In this document: one piece after another, positions 51,857 through 60,306 of the stretch | Layout of the letters: every line of letters begins with the position of its first letter | Numbering within the stretch: position 1 is the first letter of the stretch | Source of the DNA: Rhizobacter sp. SG703 | GTDB taxonomy: Bacteria; Pseudomonadota; Gammaproteobacteria; Burkholderiales; Burkholderiaceae_C | Assembly (NCBI RefSeq): GCF_012275445.1 | Contig: NZ_JAAZQK010000010.1 | Span: forward strand, 124,001 to 188,000 | Length of the DNA stretch: 64,000 nucleotides | Reading direction: 5' to 3' | Position numbers and translations under genes: made by a program | Notes under the pieces: generated by a model | The model's input: only the letters and a program-made list of their open reading frames with translations | Told to the model about the DNA's origin: nothing | Databases searched by the model: none

Positions 51857-53746
51857 GTGGACCCCCACGCGCACCCCAACCAGTTCGCGCTGCTCGGCCA
51901 GCGCCGCTTCGCGCCGTTCTTCTGGACGCAGTTCCTCGGCGCCGGCAACGACAACCTGTTCAAGTTCGCGTTCACCGTGCTGGTCACCTACAAGGTGCAG
52001 GTGTCGTGGTTGTCGCCACAGCTCGCCGGGCTGGTGATCGGCGCGCTGTTCATCCTGCCGTTCCTGCTGTTCTCGGCCACCAGCGGGCAGCTGACCGACA
52101 AGTACGACAAGACGCGCGTGATCCAGCTCGTCAAGTCGCTCGAGATCGCGATCATGCTGCTGGCCGCGTGGGGCTTCTGGGCCACCAACGTGCCGGTGCT
52201 GCTGGCTTGCGTGTTCCTGATGGGCCTGCATTCCACGCTGTTCGGCCCGGTGAAGTTCGCCTACCTGCCGCAGCACCTGGGCGAGCGCGAGCTGACCGGC
52301 GGCAACGGCATGGTCGAGATGGGCACCTTCGTCGCGATCCTGCTCGGCCAGGTGGCCGGCGGGCTGCTGGTGGGCATCCCCGAGGTCGGGCGCCACTACG
52401 TCGCGATCGGATGCGTCGCGGTCGCGCTGCTCGGCCGGCTGACCGCGCAGTACGTGCCGCCGTCGCCGTCGACCGACCCGGGGCTGAAGATCAACTGGAA
52501 CCCGGTCACCGAGACCTGGCGCAACCTGAAGCTCGCGAACCAGAACGTCGCGGTGTTCCGCTCGCTGCTCGGCATCTCGTGGATGTGGTTCTTCGGCGCG
52601 GCCTTCCTGTCGCTGTTCCCGGCCTTCGCGAAGGAGGTGCTGCACGGCGACGAGCAGGTCGCGTCGCTGCTGCTGGTGGTGTTCTCGATCGGCATCGGCA
52701 CCGGCTCGCTGCTGTGCGAGGTGGTGTCGCGCCGGCATGTCGAGATCGGCCTGGTGCCGCTCGGCGCGATCGGCATGAGCATCTTCGCGATCGACCTGTT
52801 CTTCGCGTCGCGCGGGCTGCCGCCGTCGGCGCAGCTGTCGCTCGCCGGCTTCGTCGCGGTCAGCGCCCATTGGCGGGTGATGGCCGACCTGGCGCTGCTG
52901 AGCCTGTTCGCCGGGCTGTACAGCGTGCCGATGTACGCGATGATCCAGCTGCGCTCGCAACCCAGCCACCGGGCCCGCATCATCGCGGCCAACAACATCC
53001 TGAACGCGCTGTTCATGATCGTCAGCGCGGTGCTGGTCGGCGCGCTGCTGAAGGCGGGGCTCTCGATCCCGCAGGTGTTCCTGATCGTCGGCGTGCTGAA
53101 CGCGGTCGTCGCGTTCTACATCTTCCTGGTGGTACCGGAGTACCTGCTGCGCTTCATCGCGCTGATCGCCACGCGCTGCATCTACCGCTTCAAGGTGCGC
53201 GGCGACGAGCACATCCCGCTGAAGGGCCCGGCGATCCTGGTGTGCAACCACGTCAGCTTCGTCGACGCGGTACTGCTGATGGCAGCCAGCCCGCGGCCGA
53301 TCGCCTTCATCATGGACCACCGCATCTTCAAGCTGCCGGTGCTGGGCTGGATGTTCAAGCTGGCCAAGGCGATCCCGATCGCGCCGCAGCGCGAGAACGC
53401 CCAGGTCTACGAACAGGCCTTCGAACGGGCACGCGCGGTGCTGGCCGACGGCGAACTGGTGTGCATCTTCCCCGAAGGCGCGATCACGAAAGACGGCCAG
53501 CTCGGCGAGTTCAAGGGCGGCGTGATGAAGCTGCTCGAAACCCACCCGGTGCCGGTGATCCCGCTCGCGCTGCAGAACCTGTGGGGCTCGTTCTTCTCGC
53601 GGGTGGAGCAGGGCGGCGCGATGGTCAAGCCGTTCCGGCGCGGCATGTTCAGCCGCGTCGGCATGGTGGCCGGCCCGCCGCTGGCCGCCGGCGACGTGAC
53701 GCCGGACGGGCTGCGCACGCGCGTCGGGGAGCTTCTCGCCAGTTGA
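51857..53746 (+). CDS. LplT-like transporter fused to PlsC acyltransferase
   Basis: A 629-residue fusion. Residues 1-420 form an MFS transporter of the lysophospholipid translocator type (FFWTQFLGAGNDNLFKFAF; GLHSTLFGPVKFAYLPQHL). The C-terminal 200 residues are a PlsC domain with NHVSFVD (about 464-470) and FPEGAITKDG (about 537-546). GTG start with AGGAG upstream. The protein should flip lysophospholipids inward and re-acylate them, which in E. coli needs LplT and Aas. There is no acyl-ACP synthetase domain. Confidence 0.92.
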   Translation: MDPHAHPNQFALLGQRRFAPFFWTQFLGAGNDNLFKFAFTVLVTYKVQVSWLSPQLAGLVIGALFILPFLLFSATSGQLTDKYDKTRVIQLVKSLEIAIMLLAAWGFWATNVPVLLACVFLMGLHSTLFGPVKFAYLPQHLGERELTGGNGMVEMGTFVAILLGQVAGGLLVGIPEVGRHYVAIGCVAVALLGRLTAQYVPPSPSTDPGLKINWNPVTETWRNLKLANQNVAVFRSLLGISWMWFFGAAFLSLFPAFAKEVLHGDEQVASLLLVVFSIGIGTGSLLCEVVSRRHVEIGLVPLGAIGMSIFAIDLFFASRGLPPSAQLSLAGFVAVSAHWRVMADLALLSLFAGLYSVPMYAMIQLRSQPSHRARIIAANNILNALFMIVSAVLVGALLKAGLSIPQVFLIVGVLNAVVAFYIFLVVPEYLLRFIALIATRCIYRFKVRGDEHIPLKGPAILVCNHVSFVDAVLLMAASPRPIAFIMDHRIFKLPVLGWMFKLAKAIPIAPQRENAQVYEQAFERARAVLADGELVCIFPEGAITKDGQLGEFKGGVMKLLETHPVPVIPLALQNLWGSFFSRVEQGGAMVKPFRRGMFSRVGMVAGPPLAAGDVTPDGLRTRVGELLAS

Positions 53747-53876
53747 GCTTGGACCGCAGAGAGGCGGGCCGAGCGCCGGGCCGCCCCGAGCCGGGCGAGG
53801 GGCTGTCATCCTCCGGGCACACCGATTGCCCCTTGGGTCTTGCATCCTTCAGCTCGACCCATACCTACAAGCCGCC

Positions 53877-54389
53877 ATGAATCTTCCGAACCTGTCCTTC
53901 CTCGGCCGCCGCGGCAACGACTGGGATTTCCAGGCCGTGTGGCCTTCGCTGCAGCGCGCTCGTCATTGCATGGTCACGACGCGCCTGAACAGCGGCAACC
54001 CGCACGCCGCCCGGGTGCGGATCTCGATGACCTCGGGGGATGGCCCGCCCCACGTCTGGCTGATGGTGCCGCGCGACAGCCGCCTCGCGCACGACATCGA
54101 ACTGGATCCGAGCCTGACGCTGTCGTTCAGCGAACCGCGCTCGCAGCAGCTGGTGCATCTGACAGGCGAGGTCGCGCTGGTCGAGGCGCACCACAACCCG
54201 GTCTACCTGCACCCGAGCGTGCGCCATGCGCCGGACCTGACCGTCGTCGAAGGCGAGCAGGATTTCGTGATGCTGCGGGTCGACATCCCGAGCGACCAGC
54301 GCCCGCGCACGCAGATGGACAGCGGGCGTCCGGCCGACTTCAGCATCTCGCGGCCGCAGCCGTGGTCCGAGACGATGCCGTCGGCCTGA
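53877..54389 (+). CDS. Pyridoxamine-phosphate-oxidase-like flavin split-barrel protein
   Basis: A 170-residue protein with the FMN-binding split-barrel pattern (HCMVTTRLNSGNPHAARVR; SLTLSFSEPRSQQLVHLTGEVALVE). It lacks several PdxH residues, so is more likely a general stress or F420/FMN oxidase-like protein. Start ATG at 53877. The 130 bases before it are GC-rich without a clear promoter. Convergent with the GntR gene. Confidence 0.75.
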   Translation: MNLPNLSFLGRRGNDWDFQAVWPSLQRARHCMVTTRLNSGNPHAARVRISMTSGDGPPHVWLMVPRDSRLAHDIELDPSLTLSFSEPRSQQLVHLTGEVALVEAHHNPVYLHPSVRHAPDLTVVEGEQDFVMLRVDIPSDQRPRTQMDSGRPADFSISRPQPWSETMPSA

Positions 54390-54421
54390 ATCTGCGGAGT
54401 TGATTCGCCCGGGCCGCGCGC

Positions 54422-55156
54422 TCAGCGACCCGCGACGATCGCCCGCGAGAAGGTCTTGCGCACCGTCGCCAGGTGCCGCCGCATCGCCTGCCGGGCGGCC
54501 GCCGGGTCGTGCGCCGCGATCGCTTCCAGCACGCGCCGGTGATCGTCGACCGCGGCCACATGCAGGCCGGGCGTCGTGAACAGGGTTTCCATCCGCTCCT
54601 GCATCGGCGTGTAGCGCTGGTCCCACAGCGTCGTCACGATGAACAGCAGCGCCGCGTTGCCGCTGGCGCGCGCGATGCCGAGGTGGAAGGCCCGGTCGCC
54701 GTCGTGCAGCAGGGGGTTGCGGGCATGGTCCTGCACCATCTGGTCGAGGCTGCGCTGCAGCGCCTGCACGTCCTGCGCGGTGGCATGGCGCGCGGCGAGC
54801 GCGGCGGTCTCGGTCTCGACGACCAGCCGCGCCTCCAGCAGCTCCAGCGGGCCGACCGGCGGTTCATCGGCCGGGGTCACCACCGCGGCACCGGCCGCCG
54901 CGGCCTTCGGCGCCGACGCATCGAGCACCTGCACGCCCGCCCCGACACGCACCGACACCCGCCCCTGCACTTCCAGCGCGATCAGCGCTTCGCGCACCGA
55001 GGCCCGGCTGACGCCCAGCTGGTCGGCCAGCTCGCGCTCCGGCGGCAGGTAGCTGCCGATGCCGAAGCGGCCGCTGTCCATCGACTCGCGCAGCACGCCG
55101 GCGATGTGCTGGTACAGGCGCTTGGTCTCGATCGGCGGCAGTCGCTGGTGGCTCAT
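54422..55156 (-). CDS. GntR-family regulator, FadR/UxuR subgroup
   Basis: A 244-residue regulator with an N-terminal winged helix (YLPPERELADQLGVSRASVREALIALEVQGRV) and a C-terminal FCD ligand domain (about 105-230; RAFHLGIARASGNAAL; AAVDDHRRVLEAI, with Asp/His metal ligands). This subgroup usually senses sugar acids. It is divergent from the sugar-acid operon across 112 bases and is its likely repressor. Confidence 0.92.
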   Translation of the reverse strand: MSHQRLPPIETKRLYQHIAGVLRESMDSGRFGIGSYLPPERELADQLGVSRASVREALIALEVQGRVSVRVGAGVQVLDASAPKAAAAGAAVVTPADEPPVGPLELLEARLVVETETAALAARHATAQDVQALQRSLDQMVQDHARNPLLHDGDRAFHLGIARASGNAALLFIVTTLWDQRYTPMQERMETLFTTPGLHVAAVDDHRRVLEAIAAHDPAAARQAMRRHLATVRKTFSRAIVAGR

Positions 55157-55268
55157 CGGTCGATTTTCCCATCAGGGTCAACCCGGTTGCCGCGGATCGC
55201 TGGCGATCGCAACAATGGTCTATTGGCCTGACCTTTATACCTTTTCGGGCCGACCCAAGGAAGCCGGA
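55157..55268. promoter_or_regulatory. Divergent control region between GntR and the sugar-acid operon
   Basis: The 112-base gap has TGGTCTATTGGCCTGACC near 55214-55231, an imperfect inverted repeat (GGTC...GACC) of the kind bound by FadR-type regulators, followed by the AT-rich TTTATACCTTTT. This is the best place for operator and promoter of the operon. Exact -35 and -10 boxes are not obvious. Confidence 0.5.
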
Positions 55269-55610
55269 ATGACCCCCGCCACCGACCCGCCCGTCACCGA
55301 TCCGCGCCTGCTGCTGCTGAACCCGGCCGACAACTGCCTGGTCGCCTGCCGGGCCTTGCCGGCCGGCGAGACGCTGCTGATCGACGGCGTGCCGGCGACG
55401 CTGCCGCGGCCGGTCGCGATGGCGCACAAGCTGGCGCGGCGCGCGCTGGCGGTCGGCGACAAGGTGCTGCGCCATGGCGCGGCGATCGGCAGCGTGCAGC
55501 GGCCGATCGCGCGCGGCGAGCACATCCACACCGACAACCTCGCCAGCGACTACCTGCCCACCTACACGCTGCAGGACGGCTCGAAATATGTCCTCACTTC
55601 GCACGACTGA
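55269..55610 (+). CDS. UxaA-type dehydratase, small (SAF) subunit
   Basis: A 113-residue protein with the N-terminal SAF domain of altronate/galactarate-type dehydratases (MAHKLARRALAVGDKVLRHG; IARGEHIHTDNLASDYLP). It pairs with the large subunit whose ATG at 55588 overlaps this gene by 23 bases. Many members are one fused protein; here the two parts are separate genes. Confidence 0.92.
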   Translation: MTPATDPPVTDPRLLLLNPADNCLVACRALPAGETLLIDGVPATLPRPVAMAHKLARRALAVGDKVLRHGAAIGSVQRPIARGEHIHTDNLASDYLPTYTLQDGSKYVLTSHD

Positions 55611-56886
55611 GCGCACGACCGGGCAGGCGACGCAGCCGATGCCCGCGCTGGCCGGCTTCCCGCGCGCCGACGGCCGCAAGGGCATCCGCAACGTGGTCGC
55701 GGTGGCCTACCTGGTCGAATGCGCGCACTTCGTCGCGCACGAGGTCACGCTCGCGTTCCGCGGCGAGCCGGTGCACCTCGTCGGCTTCCCAGGGTGCTAC
55801 CCGAACGCCTATGCCGACAAGGTGATGCGCCGGCTGCTGACGCACCCGAACGTCGGCGCGGTGCTGCTGGTCTCGCTCGGCTGCGAGAGCTTCGACAAGC
55901 GCGGGCTGGAGGCCGAGGTCGCGGCCAGCGGCCGGCCGGTGCACACGCTGACGATCCAGGAGCGCGGCGGTACGCGCAAGACGCTGAACGAGGGCATCGA
56001 ATGGGTGCGCTGGGCGCTCGCCGAGCTCGACGCGCAGCCGCGGGTGCCGATGCGCTGGGACGAGCTGGTCGTCGCGACCGTCTGCGGCGGCAGCGACGGC
56101 ACCAGCGGCATCACCGCGAACCCGGCCGTCGGCCGTGCGTTCGACACGCTGATCGCGCGGGGCGCCGCCTGCATCTTCGAGGAGACCGGCGAGCTGGTCG
56201 GCTGCGAGTTCCACATGCAGCGCCGCGCCGCGACCCCCGAGCTCGGCGACGAGATCGTGCGCTGCGTCGCGAAGGCGGCGCGCTACTACGAGACGCTCGG
56301 CCACGGCAGCTTCGCGCCCGGCAATGCCGACGGCGGCCTGACGACGCAAGAGGAGAAATCGCTCGGCGCCTACGCCAAGAGCGGCGATTCGCCGATCAGC
56401 GGCCTGATCAAGCCCGGCGATATCCCGCCGACCGGTGGCCTGTACCTGCTCGACGTGGTGCCCGACGGCGAGGTGCGCTTCGGCTTCCCGAACATCTCGG
56501 ACAACGCCGAGATCGTCGAGCTGATCGCCTGCGGCGCGCACCTGACGCTGTTCACCACCGGCCGCGGCTCGGTGGTCGGCTCGGCGATCTCGCCGGTGAT
56601 CAAGGTGTGCGCGAACCCGGACACCTACGACCGGCTGGCCGACGACATGGACGTCAATGCCGGCCGCATCCTGCGCGGCGACGCGACGCTCGACCAGGTC
56701 GGCGCCGAGATCGTCGCGCTGGTGCAGGACGTCGGCCACGGTCGCGAAACCGCCAGCGAAGCGCTCGGCCACCGCGAGTTCATCCTCACCTACAAGGCCT
56801 TCGAGCCGATCGGCCCGAGCTGCCTGCCCGTGCGGCAAGCGACGCCCGCGATGCCGCTCCCGTCCTCCACGCGAGCCACGCCATGA
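55588..56886 (+). CDS. UxaA-type dehydratase, large subunit
   Basis: A 432-residue catalytic subunit of the UxaA/GarD family (GFPRADGRKGIRNVVAVAYLV; TVCGGSDGTSGITANPAVG; FTTGRGSVVGSAISPVIKVC). The family removes water from C2-C3 of sugar acids such as altronate and galactarate; related members act on fuconate-like and other aldonates. Start ATG at 55588. It overlaps the aldose dehydrogenase gene (ATGA). Substrate is inferred from neighbours to be an aldonate made from the imported sugar. Confidence 0.92.
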   Translation: MSSLRTTERTTGQATQPMPALAGFPRADGRKGIRNVVAVAYLVECAHFVAHEVTLAFRGEPVHLVGFPGCYPNAYADKVMRRLLTHPNVGAVLLVSLGCESFDKRGLEAEVAASGRPVHTLTIQERGGTRKTLNEGIEWVRWALAELDAQPRVPMRWDELVVATVCGGSDGTSGITANPAVGRAFDTLIARGAACIFEETGELVGCEFHMQRRAATPELGDEIVRCVAKAARYYETLGHGSFAPGNADGGLTTQEEKSLGAYAKSGDSPISGLIKPGDIPPTGGLYLLDVVPDGEVRFGFPNISDNAEIVELIACGAHLTLFTTGRGSVVGSAISPVIKVCANPDTYDRLADDMDVNAGRILRGDATLDQVGAEIVALVQDVGHGRETASEALGHREFILTYKAFEPIGPSCLPVRQATPAMPLPSSTRATP

Positions 56887-57950
56887 CCACGACGACCCCG
56901 CTGCCGACCCGCATGCTGCCGCGCACCCGCCACGCGCTGACCACGCTCGGCATGGGCGGCGCGCCGCTCGGCAACATGTACGACCTGATTTCCGAGGACG
57001 CGTCGCGCGCTGCTTTCGACGCCGCATGGGCGGCCGGCATCCGCTTCTTCGACACTGCGCCGTTCTACGGCTACACGCTGTCGGAGCGGCGCTTCGGCGA
57101 GGCGCTGCGCGAGCACCCGCGCGACCAGTGGGTGCTGAGCAGCAAGGTCGGCCGGCTGCTGAAGCCGCTGTCGCCGCATGCCGCGCCGCGCGAGCTGCCG
57201 GCCGGCGAAACGGCGTGGCAGAACCCGCTGCCGTTCGAGGTGCACTACGACTACAGCGCCGGCGCGATCCGCCGCTCGGTCGAGGACAGCCTGCAACGCC
57301 TCGGCACCAACCGCCTGGACATCGGGCTGGTGCACGACATCGGCCGCGTGACGCACGGCGACCGCCACGAGTTCCACTGGCGGCAGCTGACCAGCGGCGG
57401 GGGCTTGCGCGAGATGGAGGCGTTGCGTCGCGAAGGACTGATCGGCGCGATCGGGCTCGGCGTCAACGAATGGGAGATCGTGCGCGACACGATGGAGCAC
57501 GTCGACCTCGACTGCACGCTGCTGGCCGGCCGCTACACGCTGCTGGAGCAGCAGGCGCTCGATCCGTTCCTCGCGCGCTGCGTGGAGCGCGGCGTCGGCA
57601 TCATCGTCGGCGGGCCGTTCAATTCCGGCATCCTCGCGGCCGGCCTGCGCCGGCCCAGCAGCACGCTGAAGTTCAACTACGCGGCCGCACCGGCCGAGGT
57701 GGTCGAGCGCGTCGCGCGGCTGCAGGCGGTGTGCGACGGCTTCGAGGTGCCTCTGGCGGCCGCCGCGCTGCAGTTTCCGCTCGGGCATCCGGCGGTGGTG
57801 TCGTGCGTGCCGGGGCCGCGCAATGCGGACGAGTTGAACGGCATCGTGCGCTGGATGATGCAGCCGATCCCCGCCGCGCTGTGGACTGCGCTGCGCGAGC
57901 AGGGCCTGATCGCCGCCGACGCCCCGGTGCCGGCGGGAGCCGACCGATGA
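56883..57950 (+). CDS. Aldo/keto reductase, L-fucose/D-threo-aldose dehydrogenase type
   Basis: A 355-residue aldo/keto reductase with the catalytic tetrad visible: Asp and Tyr in FFDTAPFYGYTLSERRFG, Lys in VLSSKVGR and His in LVHD. The early FFDTAPFYGY is typical of the D-threo-aldose (L-fucose) 1-dehydrogenase subgroup, which oxidises aldoses to lactones with NAD(P). ATGA overlaps on both ends tie it to the dehydratase and the lactonase genes. Confidence 0.9.
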   Translation: MTTTTPLPTRMLPRTRHALTTLGMGGAPLGNMYDLISEDASRAAFDAAWAAGIRFFDTAPFYGYTLSERRFGEALREHPRDQWVLSSKVGRLLKPLSPHAAPRELPAGETAWQNPLPFEVHYDYSAGAIRRSVEDSLQRLGTNRLDIGLVHDIGRVTHGDRHEFHWRQLTSGGGLREMEALRREGLIGAIGLGVNEWEIVRDTMEHVDLDCTLLAGRYTLLEQQALDPFLARCVERGVGIIVGGPFNSGILAAGLRRPSSTLKFNYAAAPAEVVERVARLQAVCDGFEVPLAAAALQFPLGHPAVVSCVPGPRNADELNGIVRWMMQPIPAALWTALREQGLIAADAPVPAGADR

Positions 57951-58786
57951 CGACGCCGTACCGCATCGATGCGCACCAGCATTTCTGGTCGCTGGCACGC
58001 GGCGACTACGGCTGGCTGAGCCCCGACTTGGCGCCGCTGTACCGCGACTTCGCGCCCGCCGACCTGCAGCCGCTGCTCGCCGCCCACGAGGTGCGCGGCA
58101 CGGTGCTCGTGCAGGCCGCGCCGACGCGGGCCGAAACGCAGTGGCTGCTGGAGCTCGCAGCCACGAACGACCTGGTGCGCGGCGTCGTCGGCTGGGTCGA
58201 CCTCGCGCACGGCGACGCGGTGCCGGCCCTCGATGCGCTCGCCGCCGACCGGCGGCTGAAAGGCGTGCGGCCGATGCTGCAGGACCTGCCGGACCCGGCC
58301 TGGATCGCCACCGCGCCCCTCGATGCCGCGGTGGGCGCGCTGGTGCGCCACGACTTGCGCTTCGACGCGCTGGTGAAGCCCGCGCACCTGCCGCACCTGC
58401 TGGCCTTTGCGCAACGCCACCCGGCCCTGCCGATCGTGATCGACCACGCCGCGAAGCCCGACATCGCGCGCGGCGCCTTCAGCGCCTGGCGCCGCGGCCT
58501 GCAGGCGCTGGCCCAGCTGCCGTCGCTGCACTGCAAGCTGTCCGGCCTGGCGACCGAAGCCGGCACGGGCTGGCGCGCCGCCACGCTGCGCCCGTATGCC
58601 GAAACGGTGCTCGAACTGTTCGGCCCGCAGCGCGTGATCTGGGGCAGCGACTGGCCGGTGCTGACGCTGGCCGGCGGCTATGGCGACTGGGTCGCGGCGA
58701 CCGACGAGTTGCTGGCGCCGCTGGATGACGCCGATCGCCATGCGGTGTGGGCCGGCAATGCCGAGCGCTTCTACCGGCTGGACTGA
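57947..58786 (+). CDS. Amidohydrolase family lactonase (COG3618)
   Basis: A 279-residue protein with IDAHQHFW at residues 6-13, RGVVGWVDLA, IDHAAKPD, HCKLSGLATEA and RVIWGSDWPV, the set seen in L-fuconolactonase and L-rhamnono-lactonase. It opens the sugar lactone produced by the preceding dehydrogenase to the acid for the dehydratase. It starts within the AKR stop (ATGA) and lies 47 bases before the ABC transporter gene. Confidence 0.9.
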   Translation: MTTPYRIDAHQHFWSLARGDYGWLSPDLAPLYRDFAPADLQPLLAAHEVRGTVLVQAAPTRAETQWLLELAATNDLVRGVVGWVDLAHGDAVPALDALAADRRLKGVRPMLQDLPDPAWIATAPLDAAVGALVRHDLRFDALVKPAHLPHLLAFAQRHPALPIVIDHAAKPDIARGAFSAWRRGLQALAQLPSLHCKLSGLATEAGTGWRAATLRPYAETVLELFGPQRVIWGSDWPVLTLAGGYGDWVAATDELLAPLDDADRHAVWAGNAERFYRLD

Positions 58787-58833
58787 GCAGGCCGGGCCGA
58801 GAAGGTGTGAACAACGACAACGATGGAGACAAC

Positions 58834-60306
58834 ATGAACCAAAGGTCGATTTCCCTCTGGGCCGCGCTGGCCTGCACGGCCGCGCTCGGCCTGTCCGGCG
58901 CGCAGGCGCAGACCAAGGCCTACGCCGGCGTCACGCTGAACGTGATGACCTTCACCGGCCCGCAGATCGCCGAGCCGCTGCAGCGCCGCGGCAAGGAGTT
59001 CGAGGCCGCCACCGGCGCCAAGGTCAACGTGATCACGGTGCCGTACTCCGACCTGTACCAGAAGCTGCTGACCGACTGGTCGACCGGCACCAACTCGATC
59101 GACGCCGCGATCCTCGCGCCGCAGTGGATGCCCGACTACGTCGGCTTCCTCGAAGACCTGAGCCCGCGCGTGAAGGCCGACAGCAAGCTGCGCGAGGACG
59201 ACGTCGCACCGTTCTTCCGCGAGTTCTCGCAGAAGTACGGCGGCAAGACCTACACCGTGACGCTCGACGGCGATTTCCACATCGCCTACTACCGGACCGA
59301 CGTGCTGGCCAAGCTCGGCAGGAAGCCGCCGCAGACCTGGGACGAGTACCTCGACATCGCGAAGGCCGCGCACGGCAAGGACTTCGGCGACGGCAAGCCG
59401 ATCGTCGGCTCGTGCATCGCGAAGAAGCGCAGCGCGCAATCGTTCTGGATGATCACCTCGGTGGCCGGCGCCTTCCTGCAGGCCAAGGGCACCAGCGAGG
59501 GCGCGTTCTTCGACCCGGCGACGATGAAGCCGCTGGTCAACAACGACGCCTTCGCGCGGGCGCTGGAGATCTACAAGGAAACCGGCAAGTACGGCCCGCC
59601 GAACGAGATCAACATGGACGTCGGCGACACCCGCACGCTGTTCGTCGGCGGCGGCTGCGCACTGACCGTCGACTGGGGCGACATCGGCCCGCTGGCGGTC
59701 GACCCGAAGGCATCGAAGGTGGTCGACAAGGTCGGCGCGCTGATGCTGCCCGGCTCGACCCGGGTGCTGGACCGCGCGAGCGGCAAGCTGGTGGCCTGCG
59801 ACGCGACGCGCTGCCCGCACGCGGTGAACGGCGTGAACCGCGCACCGTTCGCGGCCTTCGGCGGCTGGTCGGGCGCGATCAACGCGAAGGCGAAGCCGCA
59901 GGCCAAGGACGCGGCGTATGCGCTGTTCTCGTACATGTCGCAGCCGGAGCAGTCGAACGCCGACGTGACGGTCGGCGCGACCGGCTTCAACCCATACCGA
60001 CAGAGCCAGTTCAAGGACATGGGCCCGTGGAAGAAGGCCGGCATGTCGGACAAGGCGGCGAAGGACTACCTGGGCGCGATCCAGGATTCGCTGAACTCGC
60101 CGAACATGGTGCTGGACCTGCGCATCCCGTTCAACCAGCGCTACCAGCAGGTGGCGCTGGACACCGCGATGGCGCGCTTCCTGGCCGGCGAGCTCGACGT
60201 GAAGGGCACGATGAAGAACATCGAGGACACGTGGAACGAGTTGAACGACGAACTCGGGAAGGCGAAGCAGCAGGCGGCGTACAAAGCGAGCATCGGCGCG
60301 AGGTGA
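58834..60306 (+). CDS. ABC sugar transporter, substrate-binding protein
   Basis: A 490-residue periplasmic binding protein with signal peptide (ending GAQAQ) and a family-1 sugar-binding fold (LNVMTFTGPQIAEPLQRRG; FHIAYYRTDVLAKLG; FAAFGGWSGAINAKAK). It is longer than the usual 400-430. GGAG five bases before ATG. The stop overlaps the permease GTG (GTGA). Confidence 0.93.
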   Translation: MNQRSISLWAALACTAALGLSGAQAQTKAYAGVTLNVMTFTGPQIAEPLQRRGKEFEAATGAKVNVITVPYSDLYQKLLTDWSTGTNSIDAAILAPQWMPDYVGFLEDLSPRVKADSKLREDDVAPFFREFSQKYGGKTYTVTLDGDFHIAYYRTDVLAKLGRKPPQTWDEYLDIAKAAHGKDFGDGKPIVGSCIAKKRSAQSFWMITSVAGAFLQAKGTSEGAFFDPATMKPLVNNDAFARALEIYKETGKYGPPNEINMDVGDTRTLFVGGGCALTVDWGDIGPLAVDPKASKVVDKVGALMLPGSTRVLDRASGKLVACDATRCPHAVNGVNRAPFAAFGGWSGAINAKAKPQAKDAAYALFSYMSQPEQSNADVTVGATGFNPYRQSQFKDMGPWKKAGMSDKAAKDYLGAIQDSLNSPNMVLDLRIPFNQRYQQVALDTAMARFLAGELDVKGTMKNIEDTWNELNDELGKAKQQAAYKASIGAR

